Assembly (NCBI GenBank): GCA_045648765.1
Contig: JAZROQ010000020.1
Span: forward strand, 1 to 41,171
DNA length: 41,171 nt
Reading direction: 5' to 3'
From: RGIG3009 sp045648765
GTDB lineage: Bacteria > Bacillota > Clostridia > Oscillospirales > Acutalibacteraceae
The position numbers were made by a program, and so were the translations under genes. Shown here piece after piece: positions 6,797 to 14,044 of the stretch (positions within the stretch are counted from its first letter, which is position 1; each line of letters opens with the position of its first letter). The notes under the pieces were generated by a model. It saw only the letters and a program-made list of their open reading frames with translations. It made no database searches and was not told the DNA's origin.

Positions 6797-6833
6797 AAAA
6801 AGACCACGACTTTACAGTTGTGGTCTTTTTTTG
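6797..6833 (+). terminator. Terminator of the fucosidase gene
   Basis: 14-bp stem (6797-6810 with 6817-6830, agaccacgac/gttgtggtct plus A/T arms, one G-T pair), loop tttaca, T-run. It lies directly after the stop codon. Confidence 0.85.
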
Positions 6834-6862
6834 TTGACAGAGCGTGACGACTGTGATATACT
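6834..6862 (+). promoter_or_regulatory. Strong promoter of the RpiR-MFS operon
   Basis: Consensus TTGACA (6834-6839), 17-bp spacer, TATACT (6857-6862). A perfect inverted repeat begins inside the -10 box (see 6859-6889), so the promoter is likely repressible. Confidence 0.85.
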
Positions 6863-6889
6863 CATTTTTGCTCGAAAACAAAATGAGTA
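6859..6889. promoter_or_regulatory. Palindromic operator overlapping the -10 box
   Basis: Perfect 10-bp inverted repeat, TACTCATTTT (6859-6868) and AAAATGAGTA (6880-6889), 11-base gap. It covers the -10 element and the transcription start. There is no T-run after it, so it is not a terminator. The simplest reading is a binding site for the RpiR-family protein encoded 25 bases downstream (autoregulation; inference). Confidence 0.6.
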
Positions 6890-6913
6890 AAAATCAATTT
6901 GTGTGGTGAGTGT

Positions 6914-7765
6914 ATGGTAAAAAACATTTTTGCGGAGATTAAAGCAGAGTATAAATATTTGAGTCGGATTGAAAAAAGCATTGCCGATTTGATTTTGAAC
7001 GAGCCTAAACAGTTTGTTACCTATTCGATGGCGCAAGTTTCGCAAATTGCGGGAGTGTCACAAGGGAGTATTAACAACTTTGCCAAAAAGTTTTCGGACG
7101 GCGGGTTTTCGGCCTTGAAATTGAAAACAGCCACCTGCCTTTCGGCGCACGACGAAGTGCCGTTTTCGGTTGTGGATAAGAACGACAGTGTGATGGCGGC
7201 TTTGGAACTAAAAATAGAAGAAACGGTTTCGGCGTTTCGCAACACGTTGGAAATTAACGACGAAAGAACTTTGAAGAACGTGGTGGATAAGATTTTAAAC
7301 GCCAAAAAAATTGACATATACGGTGTTTTCACTTCGGGGATTGTTGCCAAAGAATTTGGGTATCAACTGATACAGCTGGGGGTTCCTGCAAATTTTGTGG
7401 AAGATACGCTGATGTGTGCTGTTTCGGCAACGATGTTAGATGCGGATTGTTTGGTGATTGCGGTTTCCTCTACGGGAAGAACCAAAGAAATTATCGACGC
7501 GGTGGAAATTGCCCGAAAAAACGACGTGCCGATTATTGCAGTTACGGGAGATAAGTTTTCACCTTTGGCAAAGATTTCGGACGAGGTGTTGGTTTCTCCG
7601 CCGAGTGGGGCTTCTGTTAGTGGCAGCGCGGCGGAAATACGTATGTCGCAACTGCTGATTTTAGACGCCATCAGCTCGGTTTTGCGAAGCGTTATCGACG
7701 TTGGCGGAAAAGAGCATTATTATAAGTTAAAAGACGTTATAAGTTCTCACAGTGTTAGGGATTGA
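6914..7765 (+). CDS. RpiR/MurR-family transcriptional regulator (HTH-SIS)
   Basis: 283 residues. ATG 6914 is preferred to an upstream TTG; the ribosome site (gtggtgag) is weak. The N-terminal helix-turn-helix of the HTH_6 type spans about 1-77, with the recognition region AQVSQIAGVSQGSINNFAKKF. A SIS sugar-phosphate-binding domain spans about 118-250, with TSG at 140-142 and SSTGRT at 185-190 lining the phosphate pocket. Such proteins repress or activate sugar operons in response to phosphorylated sugars. The palindrome over its own -10 box suggests autoregulation. It is followed after 10 bases by a transporter gene, so ligand and transported substrate are probably related. The fucosidase upstream is a candidate target, but no copy of the palindrome was seen in front of it. 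Confidence 0.87.
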   Translation: MVKNIFAEIKAEYKYLSRIEKSIADLILNEPKQFVTYSMAQVSQIAGVSQGSINNFAKKFSDGGFSALKLKTATCLSAHDEVPFSVVDKNDSVMAALELKIEETVSAFRNTLEINDERTLKNVVDKILNAKKIDIYGVFTSGIVAKEFGYQLIQLGVPANFVEDTLMCAVSATMLDADCLVIAVSSTGRTKEIIDAVEIARKNDVPIIAVTGDKFSPLAKISDEVLVSPPSGASVSGSAAEIRMSQLLILDAISSVLRSVIDVGGKEHYYKLKDVISSHSVRD

Positions 7766-7775
7766 GGTGTTTTTT

Positions 7776-8993
7776 ATGGCAATTAGCGCAGAAGCAAAAA
7801 AAGCAATAAAAATAGGGAGTTTGTGCTCGGTTTCGTATTTGGCAGTGTATATTGCGCGAAATATTTTGGGAGTGCTTACTCCGCAGATGATTTTGGGTAC
7901 CACATTTACAACGGAAAACATTGGTACGCTTTCGTCTGTGTTTTTTATCACTTATGCGATTGGGCAGTTGATAAATGGAATTATCGGAGACCGTATTAAA
8001 GCAAAATACATGATAAGCGTTGGTCTGTTTTTGGCGGGCATTTTTAATTTTACGTTTGCGCTTTTTGACGATACGTTTACGGTACCGTATATCTCGTATT
8101 TGTTGATGGGGTTTGCGCTTTCGATGATTTATGGGCCTATGACGAAGGTTGTGGCAGAAAACAACAGTTTGATTTATGCTACGCGGTGTAGTGTGGGGTA
8201 CAATTTTGCCTCGCTTTTCGGTTCACCGCTTGCCGGTGTTTTGGCGGCGCTCTTTTTGTGGCATGTGGTATTTTACATAAGCGGCGGAGCTCTTATTATC
8301 ATGGGGGTTTTGGCGTTTGTGCTTTTTACGTTGTTTGAAAAGCAAGGGTTGGTCAAGTATAATCAATTTAAAAAAGCAGAGAAAAACGGTGGCGGAATTA
8401 AGGTGTTGATTGAGCGCGAGATTATCCGCTTTACTTTGATTTCGGTTTTGACGGGCATTATTCGAACCACGGTGGTGTTTTGGTTACCTACTTATTTTGC
8501 ACAGCATTTGGGCTTTTCTGCTTCGACTTCGGCGGTTTTATTTACGGTTTCCACTTTGATTGGGTCGGCTTCGGCGTTTGTTTCGATTTTTCTTTATGAA
8601 AAAATGGGTTATAAGATGAATCTCTCGCTTGTGTTGTGGTTTGCGTTGTCCGCAATTGGATTTTTGGGAGCTTTCTTGTTTGAAAATGCGGTATGGAACG
8701 TTGGGTTTATCATTGTTGCAATTTTTGCCGCAAAATGTGCCGCTTCGATGTTGTGGAGTCGGTATTGCCCGAGCCTGAGTGACACGGGATTGGTATCGAG
8801 TGCCACGGGATTTTTGGATTTTATGAGTTATATGGCGGCGTCAATTTCTTCTTCGTTGTTTGCCAATGCCGTAGCCGATATTGGTTGGAGCAAACTGGTT
8901 TTTGTGTGGTTTTTGCTGATGGCGGCAGGGTTGTTGGTGATGGTGCCGTTTAAGAAGTTTTTGAAAGGTCGCAACAAGGGCGAAAACGCGTAA
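7776..8993 (+). CDS. Major facilitator superfamily transporter, OPA (organophosphate:phosphate antiporter)-like
   Basis: 405 residues, about twelve membrane helices. ATG 7776 follows ttgaggtg and sits 10 bases after the regulator stop; an in-frame GTG at 7752 is less likely. The loop GQLINGIIGDRIKAKYMISV matches the helix 2-3 signature of the OPA branch (UhpT/GlpT-like: G-Q-x3-G-x2-x-D-R). The early SYLAVYIARNILGVLTPQM also fits. OPA carriers exchange sugar phosphates or glycerol phosphate for phosphate. A phosphorylated ligand would agree with the SIS domain of the adjacent regulator. The actual substrate cannot be told from sequence. No terminator is obvious after it; a new promoter begins a few bases after the stop. 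Confidence 0.8.
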   Translation: MAISAEAKKAIKIGSLCSVSYLAVYIARNILGVLTPQMILGTTFTTENIGTLSSVFFITYAIGQLINGIIGDRIKAKYMISVGLFLAGIFNFTFALFDDTFTVPYISYLLMGFALSMIYGPMTKVVAENNSLIYATRCSVGYNFASLFGSPLAGVLAALFLWHVVFYISGGALIIMGVLAFVLFTLFEKQGLVKYNQFKKAEKNGGGIKVLIEREIIRFTLISVLTGIIRTTVVFWLPTYFAQHLGFSASTSAVLFTVSTLIGSASAFVSIFLYEKMGYKMNLSLVLWFALSAIGFLGAFLFENAVWNVGFIIVAIFAAKCAASMLWSRYCPSLSDTGLVSSATGFLDFMSYMAASISSSLFANAVADIGWSKLVFVWFLLMAAGLLVMVPFKKFLKGRNKGENA

Positions 8994-8999
8994 AGGTAC

Positions 9000-9028
9000 T
9001 TGTTTTTTAAAAAGAATGATGGTATAAT
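9000..9028 (+). promoter_or_regulatory. Promoter of the alpha/beta hydrolase gene
   Basis: TTGTTT (9000-9005), 17-bp spacer, TATAAT (9023-9028). It starts seven bases after the transporter stop. A small hairpin ccgc/gcgg (9033-9046) lies in the leader before aaaaggagag. Confidence 0.7.
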
Positions 9029-9063
9029 AAAACCGCTATCATGCGGAAAAAGGAGAGTTCTTT

Positions 9064-9786
9064 ATGTACGAAAACGCGATTACACACGAGTTTTTATTTG
9101 ACGGAAGAAAAGCCATTGTGATTGAACCGAAAGTTCCCGCCAACGGTCGTTGGTTGTGGAAAGCCGAATATTTTGATGCGTTTCCGAATTTTGAGGAAGC
9201 GATGGTGGAAAAAGGATACCACGTTTGCTACATTGAAAACGACAACCGTTGGGCAACTCCCGATGTGGTGGAACGCGCGGCTGCTTTTTTGCAATATGTG
9301 AGCGAAACCTATCATTTGGAGAAGCGTGGTGTGCCCGTGGGCATGAGCTGCGGCGGTTTGCTTTCGGCACAACTGGCCATTGCTCATCCCGAATTGGTTG
9401 CCGTGTTGTATTTGGATGCGCCGGTGCTGAACATTTTGAGTTTGGCGGGTTTGGGCGAATGCGAAGTGTTGCCGGGAATTTGGCTGGAAATACTGAACAC
9501 CTATGAATTTAACAAATCGTCGCTGATTTCTTTTAGAAACAGTCCGATTGACCATATGGACAAGTTGCTGGAAAACAAAATTCCGATTTTGCTGTTATAC
9601 GGTAATGCGGATAAAGTGGTTATGTATGCCGAAAACGGAAAAGTGTTGTATGATTATTACACAAAAAACGGCGGAACCATTAAAGCGGTTTGCAAATCCA
9701 TGATGGGACATCACCCGCACGGTTTGGAAGATCCGCAACCGATTATTGATTTTGTGGAAGAACATTTTTACGACATTGAACGATAA
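9064..9786 (+). CDS. Alpha/beta hydrolase (esterase- or peptidase-like)
   Basis: 240 residues; ATG 9064 with aaaggagag upstream. A single alpha/beta-hydrolase domain: nucleophile elbow G-M-S95-C-G-G, acid Asp183 in YGNADKVV, and catalytic His in GHHPHG (216-219). There is no signal peptide, so it is cytoplasmic. A Trp-rich early segment (NGRWLWKAEYFD) replaces the usual oxyanion HG motif. The substrate is unknown. Similar small hydrolases near glycan genes often remove acyl groups from sugars, which would fit the neighbourhood (inference). It has its own promoter and shares a bidirectional terminator with hemW. Confidence 0.78.
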   Translation: MYENAITHEFLFDGRKAIVIEPKVPANGRWLWKAEYFDAFPNFEEAMVEKGYHVCYIENDNRWATPDVVERAAAFLQYVSETYHLEKRGVPVGMSCGGLLSAQLAIAHPELVAVLYLDAPVLNILSLAGLGECEVLPGIWLEILNTYEFNKSSLISFRNSPIDHMDKLLENKIPILLLYGNADKVVMYAENGKVLYDYYTKNGGTIKAVCKSMMGHHPHGLEDPQPIIDFVEEHFYDIER

Positions 9787-9787
9787 G

Positions 9788-9821
9788 AAAAACCGCCGTA
9801 ACGAAAGTTACGGCGGTTTTT
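9788..9821. terminator. Bidirectional terminator between the hydrolase gene and hemW
   Basis: Perfect 15-bp stem, 9788-9802 with 9807-9821, GAAA tetraloop, A-run on the left and T-run on the right. It serves the two convergent genes. Confidence 0.9.
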
Positions 9822-9823
9822 GA

Positions 9824-10939
9824 TTATAACAGACGAGATAAAACGGCATCGGATACCAAAAAACCATTGCGGGTAAGGCGAATGCCGTGGGGGTTGCTGA
9901 CAATTAACGAGGAAGGCATGGCGGCAGCGCGCTGGCGCCAAACGGCGGGAATGTCGACACCAAAGCGGGTTTTAAAATCCTGCTCGGTGAGGCCTTGCGT
10001 GAGCCGAAGCCGCAACATGGCAAATTCTTCGGGAGAGTTTTCGGGGATTTGCGTGGTGTCGGGGGTTTCTGCCAAAGGGGCTTCGTGACAAAGAAACGAG
10101 GGGAGAGAACGCGGGTAATAAAAACGGTTGCCGTTTACAAACGAGTGGGCTGCAGGGCCCAAACCCAAATAGGGTTCGGACAGCCAGTATTTGAGGTTAT
10201 GGCGGCTTTCAAAGCCCGGTTTGGCAAAGTTGGAAATTTCGTATTGCATAAAACCGTGGGATTCTAACGCCTCGCAGGCGGTGTGATACAAAAGCACGGT
10301 TTGGTCTTCGTTGGGTAAATCTTTGGGTGGTGAGAGGGCGTAGGGCGTGCCGTCTTCCAATTTTAGCAAATAGGCGGAAACGTGTGATGCGCCCCACGTG
10401 GCGCAACGTTCGACCGCGGTTTTGATATGGGCGGGGGTTTGCCCTGCAATACCGAGCATGAGATCGAGAGAAAGATTGCGAATACCCGCCGCTTGGGCGG
10501 CGACAACGGTGCGCTCGGTTTGCGCTGTTTTATGGCGGCGGCCTAAAATGTTTAGTTGTGCATCGTCTGCTGCTTGCATACCGAGTGACAAGCGATTTCC
10601 ACCTGCCGCAGCAAACGCAGAAAATGTGGCGGATAATTCGTCGGCGGGGTTGGCTTCGAGCGTGATTTCGGCAGTGTCGGGCAAAGAAAAGGCGGTGCGT
10701 ACAGCTTGGATTAACGCCGCAAGGCGTTTGCCGCCGAGAAGTGTGGGGGTGCCGCCGCCGAAATACAACGTGTCGGCGGGGTGTGCCAACGTGTTGCCCC
10801 AACGGAAAATTTCTTCGGTTAATGCTTGGGTATAGCTATCCAAATCGTCTTCGCCAAACGCGGTGGTGGAATAGAAATCGCAATAAGGACATTTGGTAGC
10901 GCAAAAAGGGGTGTGCAGATAAATGCCAAGGGACAACAC
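9824..10939 (-). CDS. hemW: HemW-type radical SAM protein (heme chaperone family)
   Basis: 371 residues from GTG 10939, chosen because gggaggtgaa lies just upstream. A GTG six bases earlier would overlap that site and the TTG at 10936 is a second option. Radical SAM domain with C-x3-C-x2-C at Cys13, 17 and 20 (CATKCPYC) and the SAM-binding YFGGGTPT motif, then EANP and the HemN C-terminal domain. HemW proteins resemble coproporphyrinogen dehydrogenase HemN but bind and transfer heme. The lack of a fourth Cys in a CxC after the cluster supports HemW rather than HemN. It is downstream of the lysC terminator on the same strand and may depend on read-through. In many Firmicutes it neighbours lepA; here lepA is 7 kb away. 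Confidence 0.87.
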   Translation of the reverse strand: MLSLGIYLHTPFCATKCPYCDFYSTTAFGEDDLDSYTQALTEEIFRWGNTLAHPADTLYFGGGTPTLLGGKRLAALIQAVRTAFSLPDTAEITLEANPADELSATFSAFAAAGGNRLSLGMQAADDAQLNILGRRHKTAQTERTVVAAQAAGIRNLSLDLMLGIAGQTPAHIKTAVERCATWGASHVSAYLLKLEDGTPYALSPPKDLPNEDQTVLLYHTACEALESHGFMQYEISNFAKPGFESRHNLKYWLSEPYLGLGPAAHSFVNGNRFYYPRSLPSFLCHEAPLAETPDTTQIPENSPEEFAMLRLRLTQGLTEQDFKTRFGVDIPAVWRQRAAAMPSSLIVSNPHGIRLTRNGFLVSDAVLSRLL

Positions 10940-10956
10940 GTTCACCTCCCGAAAAG

Positions 10957-10980
10957 AAAAAGCCGCAAAAGCGGCTTTTT
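10957..10980 (-). terminator. Terminator after lysC
   Basis: 10-bp stem (aaaaagccgc/gcggcttttt) with a four-base loop. On the minus strand it is followed by cttttc. It lies between the lysC stop and the hemW ribosome site. Confidence 0.8.
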
Positions 10981-10996
10981 GTGTTTTTACAACCTA

Positions 10997-12202
10997 TTAT
11001 TCGCCAAAAAGTGCATTGTGCACAGAGGAAACAGCCACATCGGCATCGGCTTGATCAATGAGAACGGAAACTTTGATTTCGCTGGTGGAGATGGTTTGAA
11101 TGTTGATGTTTTTGTCGGACAAGGCTTCGAACATACGAGCTGCAAAGCCTTCGTGCGTTTCGAGACCGGCACCGACAACCGAGATTTTGGCAATGTTGGT
11201 TTCGAAGAACAATTTTTTCGCTTTGAGGTGGTCACAGTATTCTTGCAACGCATCCACCGTTTTTTGTGCATCGGATTTTTTGACGGTGAAGGTGATATCT
11301 TTGGTGCCGTCACGGCCGACAGATTGAATGATCAAATCGACGTTGACATGGGCTTTTGCTACGCGGGAAAACACACGGAATGCGATGCCCGGTTCGTCGG
11401 GTAAGCCGACAATGTTGATGCGGGCAATATCTAAATCTTTTGCAACACCTTTAACTAACATTTTTTCCATTTTTACGGTCTCCTTTACTTTGGTTCCGGG
11501 GGCGACAACGATGCTGGACAGCACTTCCAGTTCGATGCTGTATTTTTTTGCCATTTCCACGGAACGGTTATTTAGTACTTGTGCGCCCAAAGTGGCGAGC
11601 TCTAACATTTCGTCGTAGGTGATTTCTTCGAGCTTTTGTGCACCCGGAACTTTGCGCGGGTCAGCGGTGTAGACACCCTCTACGTCGGTGTAGATTTGAC
11701 ACAGATCGGCGCGCATGGCGGCTGCAATGGCAACAGCGCTGGTGTCGGAGCCGCCACGACCGAGGGTGGTGATATCGTCGTATTTGTTGAGGCCTTGGAA
11801 GCCGGCGACAATCACGATTTTTTTACGCGCGAGCTCGGCGCGGATACGTTCGGTGTTAACCGTTTTTATGCGGGCGGCAGAATACGTGGAGTTGGTGGAG
11901 AAGCCGGCTTGCCAGCCCAACAGTGAAACAACGGGGCAACCCAATTTTTCGATCGCCATGGCAAGGAGTGCGATGGAGATTTGTTCGCCTGCGGAAAGCA
12001 GCATATCCATTTCGCGTTTGCTGGCGTTGGGGTTGATTTCGTTTGCTTTTTCGATTAAATCATCGGTGGTGTCACCTTGTGCAGAAACGACCACGACGAC
12101 TTCGTTGCCTTCGCGATACGATTCGACAATGCGATTGGCGACTCGGAATACGCGCTCGGCATCGGCAACAGAACTACCGCCGAATTTTTTGACAATTAAC
12201 AT
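10997..12202 (-). CDS. lysC: Aspartate kinase
   Basis: 401 residues, ATG 12202 with aaggagg seven bases upstream. Phosphorylates L-aspartate, the first step toward lysine, threonine and methionine. The N-terminal kinase domain has KFGGSS (6-11), a substrate loop around VVVVSAQGDTTDDL, and GRGGSDTSAVAIAAA. Two ACT domains follow (from about residue 265; INIVGLPDEPGIAFRVF and ISVVGAGLETHEGFAARMF), as in lysine/threonine-inhibited monofunctional kinases, so feedback inhibition is expected. It is the last gene of a three-gene minus-strand operon (ACT protein, hom, lysC) and lies 24 bases after hom. Length is typical. Confidence 0.95.
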   Translation of the reverse strand: MLIVKKFGGSSVADAERVFRVANRIVESYREGNEVVVVVSAQGDTTDDLIEKANEINPNASKREMDMLLSAGEQISIALLAMAIEKLGCPVVSLLGWQAGFSTNSTYSAARIKTVNTERIRAELARKKIVIVAGFQGLNKYDDITTLGRGGSDTSAVAIAAAMRADLCQIYTDVEGVYTADPRKVPGAQKLEEITYDEMLELATLGAQVLNNRSVEMAKKYSIELEVLSSIVVAPGTKVKETVKMEKMLVKGVAKDLDIARINIVGLPDEPGIAFRVFSRVAKAHVNVDLIIQSVGRDGTKDITFTVKKSDAQKTVDALQEYCDHLKAKKLFFETNIAKISVVGAGLETHEGFAARMFEALSDKNINIQTISTSEIKVSVLIDQADADVAVSSVHNALFGE

Positions 12203-12226
12203 GGGAAAACCTCCTTGGGGTGGGTA

Positions 12227-13453
12227 TTACAACGATGCTATACGCAGGCAAGAAACCGGCGCAGCTTCGGTGAGGGCAGACAGACGAGCGGACAGTTCGT
12301 TTTCGGAAAGCGGGGCGGTTGCGACAGCAACTTCCGTTTCACAACTGTCGATGACGGTGAGTTCGTCGAACAAGTCGGTTAAACGGGCGGTAAGCGCCGC
12401 TTTTTGCTCGGTTTCGAAACGAAGCAGATAAGAAAATTCCTCTTTGGCGGAATCTTCCACATAATTTGGTGTTGCGCTATCCCACGAAATATCTTTGGGG
12501 TTGGCAGCGTGTTTGACGGCGTCGATCACGTCGGCAACGACAGCGGATGCGGTGGGAAGTTTGCCGGCGCCGCGACCATAGAAAATGACATCGCCAACAG
12601 CGTTACCGCGAGCCAATACGGCGTTGAAAACATCGCTGACGCCGGAAAGGAGAGAGGTTTTGGAAACCAGCATGGGAGCGACCAAACATTGGACACCGTT
12701 TTGTGTACGGCGGGCTTTACCAATGAGTTTGATAACACAACCGAGCGCGTCGGCACAGCGAACATCCGCTGCAGTGAGGCGAGTGATGCCTTCGGTATGT
12801 ACTTGGTCGGGGTAGATGTGTTTTCCAAAAGCCAACGAGGCCAAAATGCAGATTTTGCGGCAAGCGTCCATGCCCTCGACGTCGGCGGCAGGATTACGTT
12901 CGGCATAACCGAGTTGTTGCGCCAGTGCCAAGGCTTGTTCAAAACTCATGCCTTCTTGCACCATTTTGGTGAGCATAAAGTTGGTGGTGCCGTTGAGGAT
13001 ACCGGCAATTTCGGTGATTTCGTTTGCCGCCAGGCATTGTTGGAGAGGACGAATGATCGGAATGCCGCCGCCGACACTGGCTTCGAACAAGAAGTTGACT
13101 TTTTGTTCGCGAGCAAGTGCCAACAATTCGTCGCCTTTGGCGGCAACCAGCTCTTTGTTGGAGGTGACAACGCTTTTGCCTGCCGACAAAGCAGCTTTGG
13201 CATAGTCGTAAGCGGGGTGTAAACCACCCATGGTTTCGACCACGACCGAGATTTCAGAGTCGTTTAGAATGTCGTCGAAGTTGGTGGTGAATTTTTCGGC
13301 ATACGGCAGTTCGGGGAAGCTGCGTAAGTCCAAAATCCGTTTAACGGTGATGGGTTGGTTCACTTTTTGGGCGATGGAGTCTTTGTTGATTGACAGCACT
13401 TCGACAACGCCCGAACCGACAACACCGTGCCCTAAAACAGCAATTGAAATCAT
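12227..13453 (-). CDS. hom: Homoserine dehydrogenase
   Basis: 408 residues, ATG 13453 preceded by aggaagg. Reduces aspartate semialdehyde to homoserine with NAD(P)H. The Rossmann start GHGVVGSGVVEVL (8-20), the ETMGGLHPAYDY segment, SNKELVA (138-144 region), ILNGTTNFML and AYAERNPAADVEGMDA-type substrate motifs are all present. The C-terminal 70 residues occupy the place of the usual ACT domain (YLLRFETEQKAALTARL...), but the pattern that normally reads D-x-P-G-V-L is absent. Threonine feedback may therefore be altered (inference). It sits 13 bases after the UPF0735 gene and 24 bases before lysC. Confidence 0.94.
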   Translation of the reverse strand: MISIAVLGHGVVGSGVVEVLSINKDSIAQKVNQPITVKRILDLRSFPELPYAEKFTTNFDDILNDSEISVVVETMGGLHPAYDYAKAALSAGKSVVTSNKELVAAKGDELLALAREQKVNFLFEASVGGGIPIIRPLQQCLAANEITEIAGILNGTTNFMLTKMVQEGMSFEQALALAQQLGYAERNPAADVEGMDACRKICILASLAFGKHIYPDQVHTEGITRLTAADVRCADALGCVIKLIGKARRTQNGVQCLVAPMLVSKTSLLSGVSDVFNAVLARGNAVGDVIFYGRGAGKLPTASAVVADVIDAVKHAANPKDISWDSATPNYVEDSAKEEFSYLLRFETEQKAALTARLTDLFDELTVIDSCETEVAVATAPLSENELSARLSALTEAAPVSCLRIASL

Positions 13454-13466
13454 TTTTTCTACCTTC

Positions 13467-13946
13467 CTATTCTGATAAGCCGTTTTGTTGCCGCAACGCC
13501 GCCAAGCGTTTTACGCCGGGAACGCGCGACAATCTATCGGCAAAAACATCCAACGAGACCGACATGTTATCGGTTTGTGCACAAATGGAAACGACAGCAC
13601 TGCCGCCGACCGGTGAGGCTTGGTTGACGGTGCTGATGTTGGCACCGGCTTCGGCAAATGCCGCGAGCAGGCCGGACAAAACGCCCGGGCAATCTTGCAA
13701 AACCAATTCTACCGTAACAAAAGAAGAAGCCGTTTTGCCGAAATACACCGCCACCGCATCCTTGTATTTGTAAAAGGCACTGCGGGACAGGCCGTGCACT
13801 CGAACGGCTTCGCTGACAGAAGAGCAGGTTCCCGTTGTTAGAGCGGTTTGCGCAGCGAGGACTTTGTGATATACCTCCGGCAGCGCATCTGCACGTACTA
13901 AAACCCAGTCTTCCGATGAAGGGTTATTTCCCAAAGTGTCCACCAC
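13467..13946 (-). CDS. UPF0735 ACT-domain protein (PheB-like)
   Basis: Up to 159 residues. The start is uncertain: tandem GTG codons at 13946 and 13943 and a TTG at 13934 compete, and only a weak gggtgg site is present. The N-terminal part contains VRADALPEVYHKVLAAQ and a small helix-turn-helix-like SVSEAVRVHGLSRSAFYKYKD. An ACT domain follows, LVLQDCPGVLSGLLAAFAEA, with INQ-like VNQASPVGG. This is the layout of the PheB/UPF0735 proteins of Firmicutes, which often precede hom. The role is thought to be amino-acid-responsive regulation, but it is not biochemically settled. It is the first gene of the operon with hom and lysC. Confidence 0.85.
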   Translation of the reverse strand: MVDTLGNNPSSEDWVLVRADALPEVYHKVLAAQTALTTGTCSSVSEAVRVHGLSRSAFYKYKDAVAVYFGKTASSFVTVELVLQDCPGVLSGLLAAFAEAGANISTVNQASPVGGSAVVSICAQTDNMSVSLDVFADRLSRVPGVKRLAALRQQNGLSE

Positions 13947-13976
13947 CCGAAAACAGTTGTCTTGTAAGCGAGAACA

Positions 13977-14005
13977 ATGATAGCACAGTTTTATGGGAAT
14001 TGCAA
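13977..14005 (-). promoter_or_regulatory. Promoter of the ACT-hom-lysC operon
   Basis: On the minus strand: TTGCAA (14005-14000), 17-bp spacer, TATCAT (13982-13977) with TGC just before it (extended -10). It lies about 30 bases upstream of the first start codon. Confidence 0.65.
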
Positions 14006-14044
14006 GAGGAATTTGCGAAATTTTTGAATTTTATTTAGCAAGGG

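Noticed and set aside
5868..6881. 337-codon open frame antisense to the fucosidase gene
   Set aside because: Low-complexity, His/Arg-rich translation with no motif, fully covered by the GH29 gene on the other strand.
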